From contig JAQOTN010000016.1 in NCBI GenBank assembly GCA_028554745.1, forward strand, positions 62,001-126,000: a DNA stretch of 64,000 nucleotides, written 5' to 3'. Source of the DNA: Blastocrithidia nonstop. Lineage: Eukaryota; Euglenozoa; Kinetoplastea; Trypanosomatida; Trypanosomatidae. The notes under the pieces were generated by a model. The model ran no database searches, was not told the origin of the DNA, and saw nothing but the letters and a program-made list of their open reading frames with translations. A program made the position numbers and the translations under genes. Positions 11,375 through 22,254 of this stretch are shown piece by piece (the first letter of the stretch is position 1; each line of letters opens with the position of its first letter).

Positions 11375-14300
11375 TTAATCATAATGCCGGAAAAGTATAT
11401 TGTAGATTTCGTGCTTCCAATACTTTCCTCGAATACCATCATCATACACAAGTCGTTTTGCAAGACTCAAGGCACAGCCCTCTATCTGCACAAAAAGTTT
11501 AATTAAAGGTTATTCGGAATCACTTGCTACTTGATCAGCTTCAGATGGCTCTTTACTAGCCTCACTGCTTTTGAAAACATGAGACTGATATTGCTACAGT
11601 TATTGTTCTTTTCTGGTCTGCATTTGCTTGACAAGTGACAATATATCCTGTAGCATCTGTGTGGTGATGGCATTCACACCACGAGTAACATACATATCTG
11701 GTGAATGTGATACTTCTAACTAATGTCTGTAACGATTATCTGCGAAGTAGTTGTTTCACATTTGACATAACACGTTGTAACAAATGTGATATTGTGCGGC
11801 GTAAATCTGATACAGATTGTCATACACGTATTGTGCATTGTGTGAAAAAAATTATTTAACTTCATTGTAGCGCTCATCATGCAATGGTGAAATTTGTGAA
11901 GCGGACTTGATTGTTTATTGCGTATTGTTTTACATTGTGTTTTGTAACTATGGCATCTGTTGCTGAGACAGCTCCTGATTATATTATTAAGTTTATTATT
12001 GTGACTTGCTTACACGTGTTATTGATGTGCTCTCTACCGCTGCTTTTTTAATGTTTTCATGTCACTCAGTTAACACTCGATTTACATGAGGTAGTGTAAA
12101 ACGTTGTAACTTGTACAACAATGTCAATGGCATCTGTAAAGTTGGTACATAGCTACCACCGCTCAATGCCTGAACTTCAGTCATGTACAAATGTATAATT
12201 TACATTACCTTTTTGTAAGCAGCCACAGTAGTATGAGAATCGCTAAAACTTGTTTGCGTAAATTGATCTTGCACCTGGTCATGTTGTTGCTACTACGTTT
12301 CGAATTATTTTTACTATTACTTATTCATTTGTTGCTGAGAAATAACTGATTTGACATAGTTATCATACGAAGCATAATTACAATTCAGCAATAGTACAAT
12401 TACTTATTTGAGTGTCAATTGTCTATCGATATCATGATCATCATAATTATCTGTATACCCATCATAATCACCACTGCGTTTAGTTTTACTCTGTTAGATG
12501 AGTGAATGAAGTTTACTGAGTAGTTTGCTCTTTTTGTTATTGCTACTGTCTTTTTCCTGATTGCTTGTGGAGTTATTATTGCAGTGTGTAGTGCAATGAT
12601 CCATTACATGTACAAGAAGAGTGCCTTGTTGTCCTACCTGTGCAATGGAACGAGCATAGGTGTATGCTGCTTCATTGGACGGGTACTCACTCAGATAATA
12701 CAATGTGTAATAAATTTATTACTCACACACTAATCTTACAAACTACACCAAATCAGATGCGCTAATCATACTTTATAGTATATTTAGCATAATCTCAGAT
12801 TTTACCAAAAATTGTTGCTACACTCACTATGTCAATCACGTCGCAATGACATCATCACGTATTAATCGGAAACGGTGGCACCATGCAGAATTGTTTCAGC
12901 AATCATTTGCAATTAGCTATGAGGTAAAGTGTAGTTCCTTGTGCATTCCGTCATATGCATGACAATTATCTTGTTATGACCATTATGCTAAGACTAACTA
13001 AAGTCAAGAAGTACAATTCATATTGACACTTTAACTTGTCGTTTTTCCATATTAATAGTGTAGCTTCTATCTATTCTAATTTTGCATCTATACCTGTTGC
13101 TGCTGATGCGGCTATTCATCGACAAGTTTACCACTTTCACGCTACTTAGTATCTCTGTACATATCAAAGAAACTACTGATGTTCTTGTTACTTCTGTAAA
13201 ACGTTATTATTTGTTGCAACGGTGGTATATTTAAATGGAAAGGAAATGCATGAAGTAGTCAATGTCGATATAACCAAACGTGATAATTTTTAGCATCTAT
13301 GTTTGTCAAGACATGAGTTGTTTTATCTACTTCATTTATACATGACAAGTCAACACCACAAATAGACGATAATACATGATCAAATTAAATTGAGTTGTGT
13401 ATTACTTCATGCCAGTTAGACTGATTTAAGGTAATGTACATCTACAATAAGGACAAGCCATTTGCCAGTAGAGCCCGTCTGTGATGCCAAATTTGAAAAT
13501 TTTTATGCTACACCGTCAAGAAGACTGCGGTGGTTGATAACTATCAGGCGATCACACGTCAAATGTCTGCCAGTTATCTTTGACGAGTAAGGATTGATGC
13601 ATTTATATTTTTCATCTCATCAACATTTGATTTTTTTAATCGTTCCTGTTCGTAGTGTTACTGTAATTAACTTTACAAGTGTACATGCATCGGTTACAAC
13701 AAGTTTACACTAGGCAGCCATTGACGCACTACCATGTCTAACTCCTTTTGTAATCTCGTAAAATTTTACAGTGCTTACTTTGCTTCTATTTTCTATTTTG
13801 TATTTTCGCTATTTATGTCGTTATTGTCATCATTAACATTATTTTCTTCCTGTCGTGCAACAGAAGCACCTGTAGGGGTGATAGAGTCATTCTTCTTCGT
13901 CTTGTACAACTACGTCAAGCAAATAGCTGGTACTGGCAGTACTAAGTGCACTTTTTCATGAAGTACCTGTCGTACCACAGGCAAGGACAATAACATTTGT
14001 CGTCTATCTTTTCATGCGGCATAGTGCGCAGGTGAGTTGTAAATAAGATATGTCAGTAACAACAACCAGCGTGCAGCGTTAGGGAAGCAGACGTGCATAG
14101 TATTATCACCTTTTTCACTTTTATCTTCGTCATCATCATCATCATCAACATTATTAATATTAATATTAATATTCTTGTTATCTGTATTAGAATACGTAGA
14201 TGGCATAGTTGCAAAGTACGTCAAGACTTGAGGTCGTAAAGCCTCATAGCAGTCAATAATGCGTTGATTTGATGGGCTTGGTATAATGCCAACAAAGCGG

Positions 14301-14413
14301 CAAGTTTTCGTTGCGCATTTTCTGTGCACATCAGTTGTTATATTCACGTCTTACAATAATGCACAAATCACTTCCGCGTTTGCGAGAAGAGAAAGTGAGT
14401 TATTGTCATACAT
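11375..14413 (-). CDS. Protein farnesyl/geranylgeranyltransferase alpha subunit with a long C-terminal extension
   Basis: This is the alpha subunit shared by CAAX farnesyltransferase and geranylgeranyltransferase I, the helical-repeat partner of the catalytic beta subunit. The frame runs from ATG 14411-14413 to TAA 11375-11377, 1012 aa. PFTA-type repeats with the W-x-x-R core appear in order: HYAAWKDRR (near 134), NFQIWHHRR (305-313), DAKNYHVWLYRHW (373-385), NNSAWCHRF (507-515) and SNEAAYTYAR (579-588). W134, W385 and W506 are written UGA. Acidic and Asn-rich insertions separate the repeats, stretching the domain to about 640 residues against roughly 380 in animals. A further 370-residue Gln/Glu-rich extension follows with no recognised fold. 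An upstream TAA at 12494 could be an alternative terminator that would remove this extension, but the frame beyond it still looks coding. Confidence 0.82.
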
Positions 14414-15976
14414 TTTTCAACGCAAAAAAAAAAAAAAAAAAGAAAAATCTATTTATATAAGTAATTTTTATAGATTATGAAACAGAAATGTAAAATAAAG
14501 TAGTTTTGCTAGACGTGTAAGAAAGTAGCTAGTATGTATAATGATAAATAACTTTTAAGAGTGAATAAAAAACAAAATATTGACAAAATATCGTCAATAC
14601 ATGGATGCAAAATTTTTTTTAGATACAGCTCCTATAGAAACTTGGTCAGTAGTAAAATATTCATATAATTGTTAAAATTTATATATATTTATCAATCTAA
14701 ATTACCAAAGATAAATTGTTTGATATATAAGTTATACTTTTTTCTATAACAGTATTGCTATTACGAAAAATTAATTTTTTAAGTTACCGTTTTCATTTCA
14801 AATTTTGGAGATATAAATAAAAAATTTGTTTCATGTTATGCGTAATCACTAAATGTATAACTAATAAATGATGAAAATGAGGAAATAGGATATACTATTT
14901 TTTTCCTCAACCTTAAATTTTACTCTTCAATATACCTACAATTTTTTTTTAATAATATATATTTTATTATTTTCTCATTTGGCAACACAAAATAAAATAT
15001 AAAATTTAGTTGCCTTTGACAAATATTTTTTTTTAAAAAAATGTCATAATTTTTAACGTATGACTCTTTTTTTTCTCATTGCATCCTCTTTGTATGCATG
15101 AGCAAATAAAATTAAAAAGTGTATCATTTTGATGTATTAAAGTTTTAAAAAAAGATCTAACGAAAGATATGTAAAAAGTGAGTAGAGTAGTGAAAGTAAC
15201 AGGAATGGGGAAAGATGTCAAACTAAAATACATATATTTTGTTTTACAGATTAATCCTTTATATATTTAAATATATATAAGTAGATAAGGAAAAAAAGGT
15301 TAGTATATACTATTATATTAATTTATTTATTTTTTTTTTTTTGACCTTTTACATTGAATTTGAAGTGTTTGTGCGTAGTTGCAGGTCATCGCCAGCATAT
15401 GTAAAAACAATATATTCACACGACATAATCTAGTGTAAGTGTAATAAGTTTTGAGGTTATTGGTTTTTTTGCCACACCTCAACAAATACAGGTACCGAAT
15501 GTAAAAAATGAAACAATGTAAGAAAAAAAGAATTAGAATAAATGTTATAGTAGTATTAATTTAGGATTAAATTTGTTTTGTTATTTATGTAATATGCTAT
15601 TACTTTTGCTAATAATAATTGTATCATCACGTTGAAACATATTATGAACCTTTTTATTTCCTTGATTACATTTCATATTTGTGAAAAATAATTAAATGTT
15701 GATAAACTCATGCAATAAGTTAAAAATCATATTTCTGATAATATCTCACAAGCCTTCAAAAAAATTTAAAGTGATTGCAGGATTTAATTGTTTATTTGTA
15801 TCACTAAAAAATTATATTTTTTTTCACTTTACAAAACATATCTATTATCAGATTTTTTTTTACTTTGGTATATTTAATTTATAAGAAATTAATTATTTTT
15901 TTTTTTTTTCATTTTCAAAAATAAAAAATTACGTATTTTTTATTCATGAAAAGTATTATTTCATGATGCTATTACC
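14414..15976. other. Long AT-rich intergenic region
   Basis: At 1.56 kb this is the longest spacer in the window. A 17-base A run at about 14424-14441 is a T tract on the coding strand, just upstream of the prenyltransferase ATG. This looks like a polypyrimidine tract of the kind used in trans-splicing, although no obvious AG follows before the ATG. The rest is AT-rich with many T and A homopolymers and no coherent frame in either code. No tRNA, rRNA or transposon signature was recognised. Confidence 0.6.
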
Positions 15977-17683
15977 TTAAGACAGCAATTTGGCGAACAT
16001 GTCGTTACCCTTGTCATCGACAACGATGAAAGCAGGGAAGTTCTGTACCTCAATCTTCCATACCGCCTCCATTCCGAGTTCAGGGAATGCCAAACACTCG
16101 ACTTTGGTGATGTTGTCCTGTGCCAAGGCGGCTGCTGGACCACCAATACTACCCAGATAGAAGCCGCCATGCTTTTTACACGCATCGGTCACCTGCTTGC
16201 TTCGGTTACCTTTAGCCAGTGTCACAAAACTGCCACCCGCCGCCATAAATGGCTCAACGTAACTGTCCATTCGACCTGCCGTGGTCGGACCAAAGGAGCC
16301 AGACGCAAAACCTTCAGGTGTCTTCGCCGGTCCAGCGTAGTAGATCGGGGAGTTCTTCATGTACTACGGCATCGGCTAACCATTGTTCAACATCTCTTGA
16401 ATCTTTGCGTGGGCAATATCACGTGCCACGATAATGGTTCCATTGAGACTGACACGTGTACCTACTGGGTATTGGCTCAGTATCTTGCGAATCTCCGTCA
16501 TGGGGCGGTGCAGATCAATCTCAACCGAGTCACTGCTAAGTTTGTCCTGTGGTATGTCCGGTAGGTACTGCGCAGGATCACGCACCAGCTTCTCCAGGAA
16601 TACACCTTCTTTGGTAATTCTTCCGAGAGCCTGACAGTCTGCACTACAGGAGACACCCAACCCAACGGGGCAAGAGGCACCATGGCGAGGCATACGAATC
16701 ACACGGGCCTGGTGGGCAAAGTATTTACCACCAAACTGTGCTCCAATACCGAGTTCATGGGTGATGTCCATGATAATCTTCTCCCACTCCAAATCACGGA
16801 AGGCACGACCGTATTTGTCTCCTGTGGTAGGCAATGAGTCATAGTAACGGCAACTGGCAAGTTTGACCGTCTTCATGGTCATCTCTGCACTGGTGCCTCC
16901 AATGACGAGGGCGATGTGATAGGGAGGACAGGCAGCTGTGCCGAGCATCTTCAGCTTCTCCACAATAAACGCACGCAATGATTTGGGGTTAAGTAGTGCC
17001 TTGGTCTGTTGGAACAAAAAGGCCTTGTTGGCTGAACCACCACCTTTGGCAACAAACAAGAAATCGTACTCGTTGCCAGGTACAGCCATCAGGTCAAGTT
17101 GGGCGGGCAAGTTATCACCGGTGTTGCACTCCTTGAACATATCCAGTGCGGCAGTCTGGCTGTATCGTAAATTTTGCTTCGTGTAGCACTCCCACACACC
17201 TTGTGAGAGGTGTTTCTCATCTTCACCACCGGTCCAACAGAGCTCACCACGTTTACCCATGATAATAGCTGTACCAGTGTCTTGGCAGACGGGCAGTATC
17301 ATGCCAGAGGCAATGCAGGCATTCTTCAGCAGCGTAGCAGCGACAAAGCGGTCATTGGAGGAGGACTACGGGTCATCCAACACACGACGCCAGCCTTCCA
17401 AGTGATCTTTGCGTAAGAAGTAGTGCACATCGGTCAATGCCTGATAGGCGAGTAAACGAAGCGCCTATGGATCCACCTTCAACACCTTACGTCCATCTAC
17501 GTCAATCTCTTTCACGTATTTCTCACTATCGGGTAACTTGTAGTACTCGGTTTCCTCATGCTTGGGGTCTGATAGTTGGAACATTGGTTCGTAGTGGAAG
17601 ACTGGTTTGTTGGCTTTGGTATCTTCAATGTCGTTGACCTTGTCGGCCTTGCACGGAACTTCACACTTGTCACAGAGAGCCAT
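15977..17683 (-). CDS. FH: Class I fumarate hydratase (4Fe-4S), cytosolic type
   Basis: It interconverts fumarate and malate with a [4Fe-4S] cluster. The frame runs from ATG 17681-17683 to TAA 15977-15979, 568 aa. The start follows an AT-rich leader and gives [12 protein letters not shown], close to the N-terminus that I recall for the cytosolic Leishmania enzyme. Cluster cysteines fit C133 (VCQDTG), C252 (AACPPYH) and C346 (GVSCSAD). Other family signatures include [32 protein letters not shown] and [18 protein letters not shown]. Four in-frame UAG fall at codons 73, 106, 436 and 440, in DP-x-ALR, DP-x-SS and NG-x-PMP-x-YMK, where Glu fits and is common in relatives. I found no in-frame UAA or UGA, so this is the gene least fragmented by the standard code. 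Upstream in-frame codons to 17827 are probably untranslated leader. Confidence 0.96.
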
Positions 17684-18153
17684 TTTGTGTATGTTTGTTT
17701 GAAAAAAGTTAATTATTAAAATTATTATTCTGAGATAATTTACTTTTGTGTGTATGTGTGATAAGGAAAAGGAGTTGATACTATTTGATTTGCTTACAAT
17801 GATAAATTGCTTTGAAATTTTTGACAATATTAATTAAACAAAAAAAAGAAAATAAAGGGCAACTTGTATATTTTATGTATATATGGTAAATAGTTCAATA
17901 TTTCGATACAGGAAAGCATGTTAACAATTTTTTCATTCTACATATTTGCTTTTTTCCGATACATTATTCTTGTTATGTTTATTTTCAGTGAAGTGTAAAG
18001 TGATCAAAAAAATAATAGATGTTATGACAGCAGTGGCCAAAGTAAACAAAAATATATAAGAAGTTTTCAATAACAAAAACGAAGACAAATATGTGTGTAA
18101 AAGTAAAATAGTATTATATTCTGTATACATAAATTGTCAAAATGCTGTTTTCT
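17684..18153. other. AT-rich intergenic spacer with a pyrimidine-rich leader
   Basis: About 470 bases. On the coding strand the stretch near 17760-17780 is pyrimidine-rich (TCCTTTTCCTTATC) and is followed by AG about 25 bases later, a plausible splice-leader acceptor for fumarase. The remainder is AT-rich with no coherent coding frame. Confidence 0.45.
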
Positions 18154-20148
18154 TTACTCTAATATCTGTTCGAAGAGAGCATACAATATTAGCAAATAGT
18201 TGTTCTAGTGCGATTGGGCCATGAGCTCAATTACTTTACTCATCGCAATTTGCCGCGTATACAGAAACTGTCGAATAATATCACTTTGACTTTGTAGCTA
18301 ATGACTAATGTCACTACCATTAAGTATTTCATGACACGCAAATCGTGTGTCTTACTTAATGAGAAAGCACAGGCACAGTAAACATTCACACTTGTGTAGT
18401 TGGATCTACAATTGTTTTTTATATTATTACACCTTCTACTACTTTTTGTATAATTATTTATTTTATTATAATAATGACAATTCTTCTTCTTGTTGTTGTT
18501 GCTGCTGCTGCTATTGTGTCTTGCTTATGTTGTAGTAATGTTATACATAATTTGTCATATACATTAATGCATGGGTTAGTGACCTTGAGAAGACAGCAAG
18601 AGGTAATTATTGCCCACTTGCCAATTTGATGCTTGTAGAAAGCAGATTTTATTGAGTGCAATTATTGTCTATCAAACTATTTGTCGCCTTTTGCTTATTA
18701 AAACTTGTCATAATGTAACTAATGTCAACATTATTCACTTTGGTTTTATTACTTTATATTTACTACTCTTGTTTTTATTACTGTTATTATATTACCTGTT
18801 TAGCAACACAACTCTTCTACACCAAATACACAACATGACGCACATCGTCCACAAGTGCTCATTTACTTGCATCATGTACACTTGATGGTCATGTACACGT
18901 GCTACTGAGGGCATCAATAACATGAATAACAAAAAGCACAAGTCATTATGCTAAAATGTTGCAATTTGTTATCTTACCAGTCAATAAAAGAGTGAAAACG
19001 ACATCACCTAGTAGCTCACGTGGTATTGCATGTGTACGAGTACAGTCAATTGCTGGTTGCGACATTGTTTTATTTATTGCCATGTTTTTTTGTGCAACAG
19101 CTGAACGTGGTTTTGTTAACTTTGTGCATTGGGATGAATAAAGTGATTGCAAGTAATGATTCTGCACAAATCATGATGCAATTGTTTCTGCACACAAAAA
19201 CACATCGCTGTTATTATTGTTACTTTACTTATTGCAATTGTTAGTACAGCTATTTAGCATTTGCATTTGTAAATAAAATTGAAGCAAATATGGTCGCTTG
19301 TGCTCAAAATGCATATTATTGTCGCTGCTCATACTTGATTACAAACAATGATTACTTCTATTTTTAATATTACATTCACTGATATGTTAATCAGAGCTAG
19401 TTTAACTAGCATTAATACTTTTCTATTTATTGTTGGCAAGTGTTTGTAATTATGTAAATTGAAATAACAACATGTCAGACGTGAAGAACAACGGACTAGG
19501 TACAGATTGTCATTGTGTAGATTACCTTGTTTTAGGTGAATTGTTATCATTATTGTTATAGGCATTACTATCTTGATCATTTTACTCCCTAGTGCAACTT
19601 GACTTTGTTTTGTTAAACAATTCAATACGTTGTTGAATGGATCGATATAAACAAATGGCCTACTTTTCTCACTTTTACAACGACGTAGGCAGTCGTGTGT
19701 CATCTTCCATTTTACGATATTATCGTCTGCCGCCTTCACGTTCCGTCGTATAGCTATTATTTGCAGGTTGTCTAATGCCATTTTTATTATAGTAACATGG
19801 CTCACCGCACAATTAATTTGTTGTTTACGCAGCACACGTTTTATTTCTGTTACCTTCTGACATTTTTGCTAACAATGTTTTGTGCTACAGCAATGATGGC
19901 AACTGTTTGCACCGTGTACGTTGTCTCCTTTACAAGATAGATGACAGTGTTGTGCAGGTAGTCTATACACGTTGTCTCTTGTTCTTTTATGAGTTGTATT
20001 TGTCATCTTACCTTCGTTATATTGATGATTACAACGAAAGCTTATTACTCATGTCATTATTTTTTTACTTGCTACGTTAGCAAGACGACCAGGTGACAGG
20101 TTGCGTAGATGGTGAAGCAATGTCACTCTACAACACTAAGCCTCACAT
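18154..20148 (-). CDS. Hypothetical 664-aa protein
   Basis: I do not recognise this protein. The frame runs from ATG 20146-20148 to TAA 18154-18156. It was chosen over competing frames because it opens with a natural start after the spacer and reads evenly charged sequence such as SLESSIERREDDKYNSEKN, REGGRREYRKMEDDTRLPTS and a helical C-terminus, QSQSDIIRQFLYTRQIAMSK. The N-terminal half is hydrophilic with Asn and Gln runs. A hydrophobic stretch lies near 18900-18970 (TNCNILAEWLVLFVIHVIDA) and could be a buried helix or one membrane segment. A Gln/Glu run is coded near 18480-18515. A 168-codon standard-code ORF at 19329-19835 is a shadow in another frame. Function unknown. Confidence 0.5.
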
Positions 20149-20414
20149 AACTTTTTCTTTCTTTGTTGTTTAAAACAGAAGTATATATTATTATTATTAT
20201 AATTTATCTTTTTTATCAAATTAATAATAAATAAATAGTGGATAAGTAAAGTAACTAATTAATAACAATATGTAAATTACAAAGTTGAACATATGGGTTA
20301 TTTGCTATCAGTAAATTCTTAATCAACAAAATGTTTACATATTTCATCTTTGTTGTGCATGTTAAAGTACACAAACTCAGTTAATTTCACTAACAATTAT
20401 AATTAGCAATGATT

Positions 20415-22163
20415 TTACATTTGGTCATTCATCAGCACAAATGTAATTTTCATAGATGAGGGATGGATAGTCAGTGCACGTAACTTTGCCAATGCAACAG
20501 CCTGCATTAGCATGGGTATATTATCACATGCAATGAACAAATTTAGAGGTGCTGCACTGTTAACAGTTTTTGTTAAACCAGTACAGTTACGTTGCTCATT
20601 GTGTACAGATATGTTTGCTGCACTAACTGATTTGTGTCTGCACTGCTGTTTTTGTTTCTTTTGCAATTGCTATTCTTCTTTCCACGTGTTGACTTGACAC
20701 AAATATCGTCAGCACAACGGACATGGAAAACAAACAGGCATTGCCTTGTTTGAGCACATGCAGCTGTTATTTTCTGAGATTGCTTTCGTAAACTAGCTTT
20801 GTAATATTTGATTTGACGTTAATTATACTTGATTGCACAAATGCACTTTTTCATAGTGCGAACAATCATGGTCTATTCGTTATGCTGTTGATGATGATAA
20901 TGATGTAGATCACAAATGATTGTGAGGAGTTACAGTTGTTTGATTACTTTATGTAGTTATGTCACCTTACTCTCATTTAAATTGAGTAATGACGTTGTCT
21001 TCACTGTTTACTTTACAATCTTAGCACGCATTTTTATGACGTGACATGACATACACATCAGTAATTTCCGTGTATTTATACCCTTGAGCGGCGATTGCAC
21101 CAAGTGCATTCTGCTCAGCACACCCTTTCAACAAACCTCGTAGAGTGTGTGTAGATGAATGCGTGCAAGTCCTTGACACATTGGCATTGATGCACTCATG
21201 TAACGCGTAATTAACTCCAATGACCTACTTGTCATTCTTTTATGTGGTATTAGCCGCACAAATACTTTATTTACGTTTGCAATTTGTTACTGTGCCATTG
21301 TACTTGGTATTAGATGCGTTGTTATTTTGCACTATACTATTAACACTATCCTCAATCTCGTGTAATTACTAAATATTTAAATTTATGCATTTTGCAAGCA
21401 TATTCTAACTACCATTGATATTTTGATCTTCATTTTTTTACTATGATAGACGAACTAGACAAGCCACAAAAGTTTTATTTTAGGACAGCAGCTCGCTACT
21501 AACATTCTGCAAGCTGTTACGAATTTTCTGTTTTCGTTTAGAGCATGTGGCATTGTCTAGAAAAGTTTTTAGTTTCTTGATAGCACTTTGATGTTTTGAT
21601 TGCAAATTTGCAAACGAAATGATGTTGATATTGATCTGTTACTAATTATTATTATCTTACTATATTTCACTTTATTTATTGCACTGTTTTTATTATTGTA
21701 AGTTTTGTGATTATTGTGATTTTATATTAGTCAGCTATTCATGTGAAATAGCAGATGGCAGTGTGTACAAGAAGCGACGAGAATAATTGTAAGATGTAAC
21801 GCATGAAACTATTTTTTATGATCTTTTACAAGAATTGTTACAATAATTTATCGTATCATCATCATTGATATCATTATTGGCATTGTAGGAACTAGAAAAA
21901 CGTTTCTGTAAATAGATATGACTGAAACTATGCGCGTTAGCTATTTTCATGAATATTGACATATTAGTTTTGTGCCTTGATAAATAAGACGCAGATACTT
22001 TTGTACTACACACATTTTATTATAGTTGAGGTTGACGCCAACAAGTAGAATAAAATGGTAGAATATTAAGTTTTTGTAATAATAGCGTATAGCGTCACCG
22101 CTTTGTAGCACAGCTTCAACGCCTTTGAGGAGGAGGAGCAACAACAACGACAGTGCGTTTCAT
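20415..22163 (-). CDS. Zinc-dependent nucleoside/nucleotide deaminase of the cytidine deaminase fold
   Basis: This is probably a deaminase acting on a cytidine-type base. The frame runs from ATG 22161-22163 to TAA 20415-20417, 582 aa. The zinc site is recognisable as CAEQNAL (C348, catalytic E350) and FPCPLCWRY (C481, C484), followed by the helix NLFIACDNIPMLMQAVALAK. VACLVRL and VIGVNYALHE upstream fit the strands before the first motif. Between the two zinc motifs lie about 130 residues, several times the usual spacing, including a second Cys pair (KNACEDC). The N-terminus is Arg-rich (MKRTVVVVAPPPQRRW) and could be a mitochondrial presequence. Residues 60-230 are Asn/Ser/Gln-rich. The substrate (free nucleoside, dCMP or RNA) cannot be told from the sequence. 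Only 91 bases separate it from the terminator of the methyltransferase gene upstream. Confidence 0.68.
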
Positions 22164-22254
22164 ATATTATAATATAATATGTCTACTACTAAAGTAAATA
22201 TGATCAAAATAGGTTAGTATATTAAATTAATTATAAATTACAAATAGAATACAA
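22164..22254. other. Unusually short intergenic spacer
   Basis: Only 91 bases, almost entirely A and T, lie between the methyltransferase terminator and the deaminase ATG. It must hold any splice-leader acceptor for the deaminase and the end of the methyltransferase 3' UTR. Confidence 0.5.

Noticed and set aside
15977-17683. Fumarase as a pseudogene with four nonsense mutations
   Set aside because: All four in-frame TAG are at positions where Glu fits, the cluster cysteines and all other motifs are intact, and neighbouring genes show the same pattern.
19329-19835. 168-codon standard-code ORF on the minus strand
   Set aside because: Another frame runs from a proper ATG at 20148 to TAA 18154 through this stretch with better residue composition. 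The ORF has no start or flanks of its own.
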